Below are positions 27,361-34,076 of a DNA stretch of 34,076 nt, one piece after another. The position numbers and the translations under genes were made by a program. Every line of letters begins with the position of its first letter. The stretch's first letter is position 1. This stretch comes from DASPMP01 sp035626995 (GTDB taxonomy: Bacteria > Gemmatimonadota > Gemmatimonadetes > Gemmatimonadales > Gemmatimonadaceae): contig DASPMP010000304.1 in the NCBI GenBank assembly GCA_035626995.1, forward strand, positions 1 to 34,076, in the 5' to 3' direction. Below the pieces are notes generated by a model. The model ran no database searches and had not been told where the DNA came from. It was given only the letters and a program-made list of their open reading frames with translations.

Positions 27361-28174
27361 CACCAACGAGAACGAAGTCCACGAACCGACGGGTGGGCGG
27401 CCGATCTGGAGCGGGACGGTCTCCTTCGGGCTCGTGAGTGTACCGGTCAACCTTTTTCCTGCGAACAGATCCGGAAAGGTCGCGTTGCACATGGTCACGG
27501 AGGAAGGAACGCCGTTGGCTCGGCGGTACTACCGTCCCCGCGACGACAAGGAAATCGGCAGTGATGACGTGGTACGCGGCTTTGAAGTAAAGAAAGGAAA
27601 ATTCGTGGTGATCGAGGACGACGAGCTGGAGCGCCTCGCCCCCGAGCGGACGCGGGACATCGATCTCAAGCAGTTCGTGAAGGCCGATGACATCGATGCC
27701 ATCTACTTCGAGCGCGCGTACTATCTCGCCCCGGCAGGCGCTGGGGCCACCAAGGCATACAAGCTCCTGGCGCGCGTCATGGAAGATGAGCAGCTCGCGG
27801 GCATCGCGACGTTCGTGATGCGCGCCAAGGAGTATCTCACGGCCATCCTCGCGGAGAACGGAATCCTTCGCGCGGAAACCATGCGCTTCGCCGACGAGGT
27901 GAGATCGCCCGCCGAGATCGGGCTCCCAAAGGCGATGAAGGCGAAACCAGCGGACGTAAAGCGCATCGTCGCGTCGATGAAGCGACTGACCAAGGAATCA
28001 CTCGACAAACGGGAACTGGTCGACCGGTCCGCGCAGCGACTCGAAGCGCTGGCGAAAAAGAAAGCAAAGTCTGGCGCCGATGTTGTGAAGGTCGAGCTCC
28101 CCGAGGAAGCGCAGCAGGGTAACGTGATCGACCTGATGGAGCGGCTGCGCGAAAGTCTCAAGAACGCGTCCTAA
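27353..28174 (+). CDS. ku: Second Ku protein
   Basis: This 273-residue Ku paralogue follows the first Ku gene with an 8-base overlap. The GTG start at 27353 is supported by GGGAGG (27342-27347) at 5-nt spacing. The core pattern is GRPIWSGTVSFGLVSVPVNLF near the N-terminus, DIDLKQFVKADDIDAIYFERAYYLAP in the middle and NVIDLMERLRESL at the end, the last being typical of bacterial Ku C-termini. Only a short acidic N-terminal segment precedes the core, in contrast to the basic extension of its neighbour. Tandem paralogues suggest a Ku heterodimer, as proposed for some rhizobial pairs, but homodimers are not excluded. Its stop interlocks with the stop of the convergent ADOP permease gene (4-base overlap). 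Confidence 0.92.
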   Translation: MPDTNENEVHEPTGGRPIWSGTVSFGLVSVPVNLFPANRSGKVALHMVTEEGTPLARRYYRPRDDKEIGSDDVVRGFEVKKGKFVVIEDDELERLAPERTRDIDLKQFVKADDIDAIYFERAYYLAPAGAGATKAYKLLARVMEDEQLAGIATFVMRAKEYLTAILAENGILRAETMRFADEVRSPAEIGLPKAMKAKPADVKRIVASMKRLTKESLDKRELVDRSAQRLEALAKKKAKSGADVVKVELPEEAQQGNVIDLMERLRESLKNAS

Positions 28175-30780
28175 TCCGATCGCAACGACTCGATCGGATC
28201 GACATTCGACGCGCGTCGCGCGGGCATGTACGATGCGATCATCCCCACGCCGAGCATCATCGCCGACATCGCCACGAACACGATGGGATCCACGGCCTTC
28301 ACGTCGTACAACAGCGTCTGTAGATACTTCGTGGACAGGAACGCGACCGCGAGACCGATCACGACGCCGATCATCACGACACGTGATCCCTGGGAGACGA
28401 CCATGCGGCGGACGTTCCTGGCCGTGGCACCCAGTGCCATTCGCACACCAATCTCGCGCGTCCGTTCGGCGACGACGTAGGACAGGACCCCATACAAGCC
28501 GATCGCGCCAAGTATGAGTGCGAGCACGGACACCACGCCAAGAGTGAGCATCGTGAACGACAGCTGAACCATCGACCGCTCGGCGAGGAATTCCATCGTG
28601 TATTCGCGGTACACTGGCGCCTCTGGCGCGATCTCGCGCACCATCGCACGCACCTCACTCTGCAGGCTCGCGGCGCGCGGGGACTTCACGATGTATGCAG
28701 GCGACCCCATACCCCATGCGGTCGCAGTCGGCCCCGTGAGCGGGAAGTACAGCACCGACTGGACGGGCTCGCGCCAATCCTCCTGCTTCACGTCATCCAC
28801 CACGCCGACGACCGTGAAAGGGATCGGCTCAGTATTCGGACGTATCCACCGGACGCGTTGACCGAGCGCATCCTGACCCGGAAAGAGCTTCTCGGCCGCC
28901 GAACGACTGATGACCACGCTGGTGTTCGGCGTCGTTGCCTCGTCCCGGGTGAAATTGCGGCCGCGAACGAGGTCGATACCCAGGGCTTCGAACACATCGC
29001 CGCCGGCGAAGTTCACGCCAACACGGGCGCCGCCGCTTTCGATCGCCATGTTGTCGGAGAGAAAACGCGACGCCCCGGTGCCTTCGTCCAGCGGGATGTT
29101 GTTGACGACGCCCACCTTCTGCACCCCCGGCAGTGCGCGCAGCCGGTCCATGAACGCATTGTGCATGGCGCCAAGGCTCGGCCCATCACGCAGGTTGGGC
29201 TGGTCGGGGGCGAACTGGAACGTGTAGATATTCTCGATGTCGTAGCCTGGATCCACGCTGCGGAGCTTGTTGAAACTCTGCACCAGCAGGGCTGACCCGA
29301 TGAGCAGCACCAGCGCCATCGCAGTCTGCGCGACGACGAGCACGTCACGGCCCCAGTGCCTGCGACCTGTGGAACCGCGACCTCCTTCACGAAGTCTCAT
29401 GAGATCTGGCGACGACGCGCGGAGCGCGGGGACCGCGCCGCACGCGAGCGCCGTGAGAATCACCAGGAGAAAGGCGGCGCCGAGCGTCCACCCATCCAGC
29501 GAGACGGATTGCAGGCGCGGGATGCCGTCCGGAGCCGCGCCGATGAAGAGTGGCAGCGTCACGCGGCTGAGGACGACCGCGAGCAACCCCGCTACGAGCG
29601 CGACCACGAATGCCTCGGCCATCTGGAAACGCACCAGCTGCGCGCGCGACGCTCCGATCGCCCGGCGGACGGCGATGTCCCGGTGCCGGCCCTCGGCGCG
29701 CACCATGAACAAGTTTGCCACGTTCGCACAGGCGATGAGCAGGACGACTGCCACCGCACCCAGGAGCACCCAGAGCGACGTCTGCACCACGGGACCAAGC
29801 ATGCGATCCAGCATGGGGAACACGACGGCGCGATGTGCGGCGACGAGCCGCGCGTACGCCGGGGTGCCGCCCCAGCGCGCCGGAAGCTGCTTGGACAACC
29901 GCGTCAGCTCGGCGGCCAGCTCGTCGTGCGTCACCCCCGGCTTGAGGCGCGCGATCATCGGTGCGCCACCTTGACCCGCGCTCACGTCCTCGGTGCGAAT
30001 CGGCGCCGCGACCCAGAGCATCGTCTCGTCATTCGGGAACTTGAACTCCGGCGGCATGATGCCAATGACTTGCTTCATGCTGTCTGACACGAAGTACGAC
30101 TTGCCGATGACAGCGGGATCGCGACCGAACCAACTGCTCCACAGCTGGTCGCTGATGACGACGACATCGTCGCCGTCTTCCGGGACGGGGAGGCGACCCA
30201 GCGCCGGTCGGACGCCGAGGGTGCTGTACATCTCGTTCGTCGGCCATGCCATTGGGATGCGCTCGACGCGATCCTCGGTGCGGAAGGTTGACGTCCCGCC
30301 GCCGAAGACGAACAGGCCGTCGACCAGCCGGGAGTTTTCCTTGTAGTGCAGGTAGAAGTCCGGTCCCGGACTGAAAAACTCCGGAAGGTCGGTGCCCGGC
30401 GCGTTGCCGTTGACGACGACGAGCCGCTCGGCATCCTGGAAGGGGAGTGGCTGGAGGATGACGGTGTTGACCACGTTGAACATGCCGGCGACGGCGCCGA
30501 TGGCCAGCGCCAACGTGACGACGGAGGTCGTGAGGAACACCGGCGTGCGCCGCAGCGCGCGCCACGCATGTTTCATGTCGCGTCCCATGTCCTGAAGGGC
30601 AGCGAGCGGCTGCGCATGATAGAAGCGGTCCTCGGCGACGCCCACATTGCCGAAGTTGCGGCGCGCGGCGCGTTCTGCGTCTGCCTGGGACATCCCCTGG
30701 GCGCGGAGTCGTTCCGTCTCCAGCTCGAGATGGGACTTGATCTCGTTCTCGAAGTCGTCTTGCGAGCGTCGGCCGAACAT
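28171..30780 (-). CDS. ADOP-type ABC transporter permease
   Basis: This is an 869-residue permease of the acidobacterial duplicated orphan permease type. The N-terminal 50 residues carry the ADOP prefix domain (FENEIKSHLELETERLRAQGM, then AERAARRNFGN). TM1 follows at about 80-108, then the first MacB-like core, the first FtsX module (helix VVVLLIACANVANLF, then DIAVRRAIGAS), a second core and a second FtsX module (ending MPARRASNVDPIESLRSD). The ATG overlaps the PadR stop by one base (TGATG) with GGAGAAAG upstream, so PadR and permease are one operon. No ATPase is encoded next to it; members of the family presumably recruit a separate one. Probable envelope transport role; the substrate is unknown. 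Confidence 0.9.
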   Translation of the reverse strand: MFGRRSQDDFENEIKSHLELETERLRAQGMSQADAERAARRNFGNVGVAEDRFYHAQPLAALQDMGRDMKHAWRALRRTPVFLTTSVVTLALAIGAVAGMFNVVNTVILQPLPFQDAERLVVVNGNAPGTDLPEFFSPGPDFYLHYKENSRLVDGLFVFGGGTSTFRTEDRVERIPMAWPTNEMYSTLGVRPALGRLPVPEDGDDVVVISDQLWSSWFGRDPAVIGKSYFVSDSMKQVIGIMPPEFKFPNDETMLWVAAPIRTEDVSAGQGGAPMIARLKPGVTHDELAAELTRLSKQLPARWGGTPAYARLVAAHRAVVFPMLDRMLGPVVQTSLWVLLGAVAVVLLIACANVANLFMVRAEGRHRDIAVRRAIGASRAQLVRFQMAEAFVVALVAGLLAVVLSRVTLPLFIGAAPDGIPRLQSVSLDGWTLGAAFLLVILTALACGAVPALRASSPDLMRLREGGRGSTGRRHWGRDVLVVAQTAMALVLLIGSALLVQSFNKLRSVDPGYDIENIYTFQFAPDQPNLRDGPSLGAMHNAFMDRLRALPGVQKVGVVNNIPLDEGTGASRFLSDNMAIESGGARVGVNFAGGDVFEALGIDLVRGRNFTRDEATTPNTSVVISRSAAEKLFPGQDALGQRVRWIRPNTEPIPFTVVGVVDDVKQEDWREPVQSVLYFPLTGPTATAWGMGSPAYIVKSPRAASLQSEVRAMVREIAPEAPVYREYTMEFLAERSMVQLSFTMLTLGVVSVLALILGAIGLYGVLSYVVAERTREIGVRMALGATARNVRRMVVSQGSRVVMIGVVIGLAVAFLSTKYLQTLLYDVKAVDPIVFVAMSAMMLGVGMIASYMPARRASNVDPIESLRSD

Positions 30781-31145
30781 CAGGCTTTCTCCGGCGTGGG
30801 GCCCGGTTCCATGACCCGGGCGATGGATTCGACGAGACGGTTCCACCGTCCCGCCTCAATACTGAATTGCTTGCGGCCCGCAGCAGTCAGCGTGTAAAAG
30901 CGCGCGCGGCGATTGTTGTCGGAGGTGCCCCACGCGCCTTTCACCAGCTTGCGCTGTTCGAGGCGCTGGAGCGCGGGGTACAGCGACCCGTGGTCGACGA
31001 GGAGCGTGTCGCCGGACCGGGCCTGGATGGCGATGGCAATGCCATGCCCGTGGTGCGCGCCGAGGGCGAGGATCCGGAGGACCAGGAGGTCCAGCGTGCC
31101 CTGGAGCAGGGCATCGCGTCCATGAGAATCGTTTCTGGGAGTCAT
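30780..31145 (-). CDS. PadR-family transcriptional regulator
   Basis: This 121-residue PadR-type winged-helix repressor matches the short class that accompanies ADOP permeases. The core reads LLQGTLDLLVLRIL (recognition region helix 1), GSLYPALQRLEQRKLVKG (recognition helix and wing) and NRRARFYTLTAAGRKQF, followed by a dimerisation helix rich in E, W and R. It is the first gene of a two-gene operon with the ADOP permease and overlaps it by one base. Its start codon lies 8 bases after a -10-like hexamer, and the promoter region carries a perfect inverted repeat, so autorepression is very likely. The inducing ligand is not known. Confidence 0.93.
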   Translation of the reverse strand: MTPRNDSHGRDALLQGTLDLLVLRILALGAHHGHGIAIAIQARSGDTLLVDHGSLYPALQRLEQRKLVKGAWGTSDNNRRARFYTLTAAGRKQFSIEAGRWNRLVESIARVMEPGPTPEKA

Positions 31146-31183
31146 TCTACCAGAGTATGGGTGCGTGTCTGGTAGACTGTCAA
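31146..31183 (-). promoter_or_regulatory. PadR-ADOP promoter with overlapping operator
   Basis: Reading the minus strand, TTGACA (31178-31183) is a perfect -35 and CATACT (31154-31159) a 4/6 -10, with an 18-base spacer. The predicted start of transcription falls on or next to the ATG at 31145, so the mRNA should be leaderless; no SD precedes the ATG. TCTACCAGA (31146-31154) and TCTGGTAGA (31168-31176) form a perfect 9-bp inverted repeat with a 13-base spacer that overlaps the -10 edge and the promoter spacer. This is the likely site of PadR autorepression. Confidence 0.65.
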
Positions 31184-31351
31184 CTAGAGTGTGTCATTGG
31201 CGCCCGTACGTCACCGCCCACCCTGCAGTTTCGGTCTGTGACGAGTGGGCCGCGGTGTCCCGCAGGACGGGACTCGCGTGTGACGTTGCCGCGTATTCTC
31301 AGGGCGAGCACCGTGATCCCTGGAAGGGGGGAACGCCATACATTCCGACTC

Positions 31352-34027
31352 GTGACCGACGCCCCGCCTGCACGCACTGGCCCGACGATCCGCCGCGAGG
31401 ACGTCCCGCTCCATGACGACGTGCGCTGGCTCGCCGGCGCACTCGGCGACGTCATCCGCCGCCTGGAAGGTGAGGATGCGTTTCATACCGTCGAATCCCT
31501 GCGCCAGGCCTGTCGCGCGCGACGGCATGGGCAACCGGATGCCCCCACCCTCGATCAGCTCCTGGAACGTGTCCAGGGATTCTCCCTCGACCAGAGCGCG
31601 GTCACCGCGCGTGCATTCACCCTCTTCTTCCTCCTGATCAACACGGCGGAGCAGGTCCACCGCGTGCGTCGCACGCGCGCGTATCGCGATGCTGGAAACG
31701 ACGATCCGCAGCCGGGGTCGGCGCGATGGGCCATGCGGGCCCTGCGCGCGGGCAATCACGACGCAGCAGAAGTTCAGGACGCGCTGCTGCGTCTCGACGT
31801 GCGCCCGGTGCTCACGGCGCATCCCACCGAGAGTACGCGTCGCACCCTGCTGGGCCTGCAGGCGCGTGTGGCAAGCCTGCTCCTGGATCGCGAGGCGGCT
31901 TCACCTGCCGAGCGCACGATCATCGAAGATGCGCTGACAGGCGAGGTCGAGCTGCTCTGGATCACCTCCGAAGTCCGGCAGGACCGACCATCGGTCAAGG
32001 ACGAAGTGAACACGGTCATCTGGTACCTGGAGACGCGATTGCTCGATGCCGGCGCCGCTGCTCGCGACGCATTGCTGCGCGCCTTTGAAGAGGAGTTCGG
32101 CAAGGCATCCGACGCGCTGCGCCAGCATGTCCCGCTCAGCATGGGCAACTGGGTGGGCGGCGACCGCGATGGCAATCCCTTCGTCACTCCGGACGTCACC
32201 ATCGCCACCGCCCGGCGTTCGAGCTACGCCATCCTCGGTCGCTATGGTGAGATGCTGCGCGATCTCGTGCAACGATTGTCCGTCTCGTCAGCGATTGCCC
32301 CGCCGAGCGAGCAGCTGCGTCACTCCATTGCCGCGGACAGCGCGCTGCTGCCCGATGTGTACGAAGCGAACAAGCATCGCAACGCCGACGAGCCGCTGCG
32401 TCTCAAGCTCACGCTCATGGCCGGGCGCGTGGACGCCACGCGGCGCCTCACGGCTTCACGAGACGCGGGACGGGAAATACCCGAACGCGCGGCGTACACC
32501 AGCGCATCGCAGCTGGAGGCGGACCTCCTGCTGATTCGCGAGAACCTCGAGAACGCCGGCGCCGAGCACGCCAGTCGGACATCCGTGGACCCCTTGCTTG
32601 CCATGGTTCGAGCGCACGGTCTCTTCGGCTTCCTCATGGACATTCGCGACCATGCCGCGATGCTTGACGACCGTCCGCGGATGCTGGGGATCCTGGAAGC
32701 CGTGCGGGTGATCCAGGATGAAGTGGGTGAGCGCGCCGCCGACACGTTCATTGTGTCGATGGCCACGTCCGCGACTGACATGCTTCGTGTGCTCGAGTTG
32801 GCCCGTGATGCGGGACTCGTGGACCTCGACGCGACCCCGCCCCGCTCGCGACTGGATGTCGTGCCGCTCTTCGAGACACGCGAAGATCTCGAGCGCGCGC
32901 CGGCAGTCATGCGGGAGCTGCTCGCGCAGCCCGAATACCGGCGTCAGCTGACGGCCCGCGGCAACTGGCAGGAAATCATGATCGGCTACTCGGACTCGGG
33001 GAAGGACGCGGGCATCCTCGCGTCGTCGTGGGCACTGTACACGGCGCAGGAACAACTTGCCGGGGTTTTCCATGACGCTGGCCTGACACTCGTGCTGTTT
33101 CACGGGCGCGGCGGCAGCGTCGGACGTGGTGGTGGTTCCCCGGTCTACCGCGCGCTCGCGGCACTCCCGCCGGGAACCGTGAATGGCGCGATCAAGATCA
33201 CGGAGCAGGGCGAGATCGTGTCGCAACAGTTTGGATTGCTTCCGGTCGCCGAGCGCACGCTGGAGGTGACGCTCGCGGGCGTGCTGCTGCAGGAATTCAA
33301 CACAGGCCCAGCCGTCAGCGCGAAAACCCTGGGTGAATTCCGGGCCGTGATGGACGACCTGTCCGCACTCAGCCTTGCCACCTACCGAACGCTCGTGCAT
33401 GAAACGCCGGAGCTGTTCCGCATGTTCACCGAAGCCACGCCTGTGCAGGAACTGGCGGACGCGCGCTTCGGCTCGCGTCCATCCTTCCGGCCCGGGGCCG
33501 GCGATGGAATCATTGGGATCCGCGCGATTCCGTGGGGCTTTGGCTGGACGCAAATCCGGCTGATGCTCACGGGTTGGCTGGGCGCGGGTACAGCGTTGGA
33601 ACACTACACGAGCACCAGTGAAGGACTGGACACGCTGCGTCGCATGGCCCGTGACTGGCCCTTCTTCGACGACCTGCTGGGAAAGATCGAGATGGTCTGT
33701 GCGAAGTCCGACATGGAGATCGCGCGGCTGTACGTGAAGAAGTCCGGTGTCGACCTCGCGCTTCTGGAGAGACTGGAGCAGGAATTCGAGCGCACCGTCC
33801 ACGCGATCATGGCCATCCGCGAGAGCGACATCCTGCTGTCCCAGAACGCGGTGTTGCGCTCGGCAATCGCGTTAAGGAATCCGTATGTCGATCCCCTCTC
33901 GTTGCTGCAGGTGGCGCTGCTGCGTCGCAAGCGCGAGCGCGGCGAGGGGGATGCACCCGCGCGAGAAATGGCCGTGCTGGCGACGACGCTCAGTGGAATC
34001 GCGCAGGGCCTACGGAACACCGGTTGA
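31352..34027 (+). CDS. ppc: Phosphoenolpyruvate carboxylase
   Basis: This 891-residue enzyme converts phosphoenolpyruvate and bicarbonate to oxaloacetate and phosphate, the anaplerotic feed of the TCA cycle, in the cytoplasm. All family signatures are present: VLTAHPTES (catalytic H157), SMGNWVGGDRDGNPF (about 263-277), GYSDSGKDAG (about 543-552), FHGRGGSVGRGGG (about 582-594), QGEIVSQQFG and the invariant C-terminal NTG. The length is usual for bacteria. The start is uncertain: GTG 31352 lies just before the conserved region, and GTG 31313 is an alternative. Frames further upstream (to 31157) run through the PadR promoter and have no coding character. It is divergent from the PadR gene. After its stop only 49 bases remain, and I see nothing in them. 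Confidence 0.93.
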   Translation: MTDAPPARTGPTIRREDVPLHDDVRWLAGALGDVIRRLEGEDAFHTVESLRQACRARRHGQPDAPTLDQLLERVQGFSLDQSAVTARAFTLFFLLINTAEQVHRVRRTRAYRDAGNDDPQPGSARWAMRALRAGNHDAAEVQDALLRLDVRPVLTAHPTESTRRTLLGLQARVASLLLDREAASPAERTIIEDALTGEVELLWITSEVRQDRPSVKDEVNTVIWYLETRLLDAGAAARDALLRAFEEEFGKASDALRQHVPLSMGNWVGGDRDGNPFVTPDVTIATARRSSYAILGRYGEMLRDLVQRLSVSSAIAPPSEQLRHSIAADSALLPDVYEANKHRNADEPLRLKLTLMAGRVDATRRLTASRDAGREIPERAAYTSASQLEADLLLIRENLENAGAEHASRTSVDPLLAMVRAHGLFGFLMDIRDHAAMLDDRPRMLGILEAVRVIQDEVGERAADTFIVSMATSATDMLRVLELARDAGLVDLDATPPRSRLDVVPLFETREDLERAPAVMRELLAQPEYRRQLTARGNWQEIMIGYSDSGKDAGILASSWALYTAQEQLAGVFHDAGLTLVLFHGRGGSVGRGGGSPVYRALAALPPGTVNGAIKITEQGEIVSQQFGLLPVAERTLEVTLAGVLLQEFNTGPAVSAKTLGEFRAVMDDLSALSLATYRTLVHETPELFRMFTEATPVQELADARFGSRPSFRPGAGDGIIGIRAIPWGFGWTQIRLMLTGWLGAGTALEHYTSTSEGLDTLRRMARDWPFFDDLLGKIEMVCAKSDMEIARLYVKKSGVDLALLERLEQEFERTVHAIMAIRESDILLSQNAVLRSAIALRNPYVDPLSLLQVALLRRKRERGEGDAPAREMAVLATTLSGIAQGLRNTG

Positions 34028-34076
34028 CCGCGCAGCGGCGGGATGGTCCGCTCCCACGCCACCAGCAACGCGATAC

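Noticed and set aside
31157..31351. Possible 65-residue N-terminal extension of PEP carboxylase
   Set aside because: It would start within the -10 element of the PadR promoter and has no coding character; an internal GTG fits the family better.
32456..33802. Minus-strand open frame (448 codons) opposite PEP carboxylase
   Set aside because: The plus strand carries every signature of PEP carboxylase; the antisense frame is a shadow.

Overview
The window is G+C-rich with tightly packed genes (many ATGA or TGATG junctions, frequent GTG starts). Its gene content points to a Gemmatimonadota-like, possibly Acidobacteriota-like, bacterium: an ADOP-type duplicated ABC permease paired with a PadR regulator, Tat-exported TldD/TldE pairs, a MoxR-DUF58-BatA-like-DUF4175-DUF4159 operon, and a bacterial NHEJ set. 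This taxonomic reading is an inference from gene content. I saw no tRNA, rRNA, CRISPR array, IS element or phage gene.

Layout. Positions 16-1849: a CheC-type phosphatase overlapping a PAS histidine kinase. 1914-4343: a MacB/FtsX-type duplicated permease. 4427-5995: a TPR lipoprotein. 6060-6593: a secreted DinB-like protein. 6627-8177: an ATP-dependent DNA ligase. 8180-8707: a small secreted protein with a secretin-N0/STN-like domain. 8794-14983: two tandem TldD+TldE operons. 15068-22230: a six-gene envelope operon (MoxR ATPase, DUF58, BatA-like, DUF4175-like, DUF4159, and a membrane-anchored protein of unknown function). 22288-22752: a small lipoprotein. 22831-25808 (minus): a third TldD+TldE operon. 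25901-26326 (minus): a lipoprotein. 26452-28174: two adjacent Ku genes. 28171-31145 (minus): an ADOP permease with its PadR regulator. 31352-34027: phosphoenolpyruvate carboxylase.

How the parts work together. Each TldD-like protein carries a twin-arginine signal, while each TldE-like partner has no signal and is translationally coupled to it, so three extracytoplasmic heterodimeric metallopeptidases are predicted. Two pairs lie directly upstream of the MoxR operon and the third lies beyond it on the opposite strand, so the block 8.8-25.8 kb may be one envelope-maturation neighbourhood. The Ku pair (possibly a heterodimer) and the ATP-dependent ligase supply DNA-end joining; no LigD is present. 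PadR-ADOP is a self-contained operon whose promoter overlaps a perfect inverted repeat and whose mRNA is predicted to be leaderless.

The most unusual non-coding signals are a phased heptamer repeat family (consensus GCNCTCG) at five places between 10.4 and 18.2 kb, two of which form a 149-bp inverted module inside a coding gene, and several strong hairpins. Most long open frames antisense to these genes are shadows of the high G+C content.
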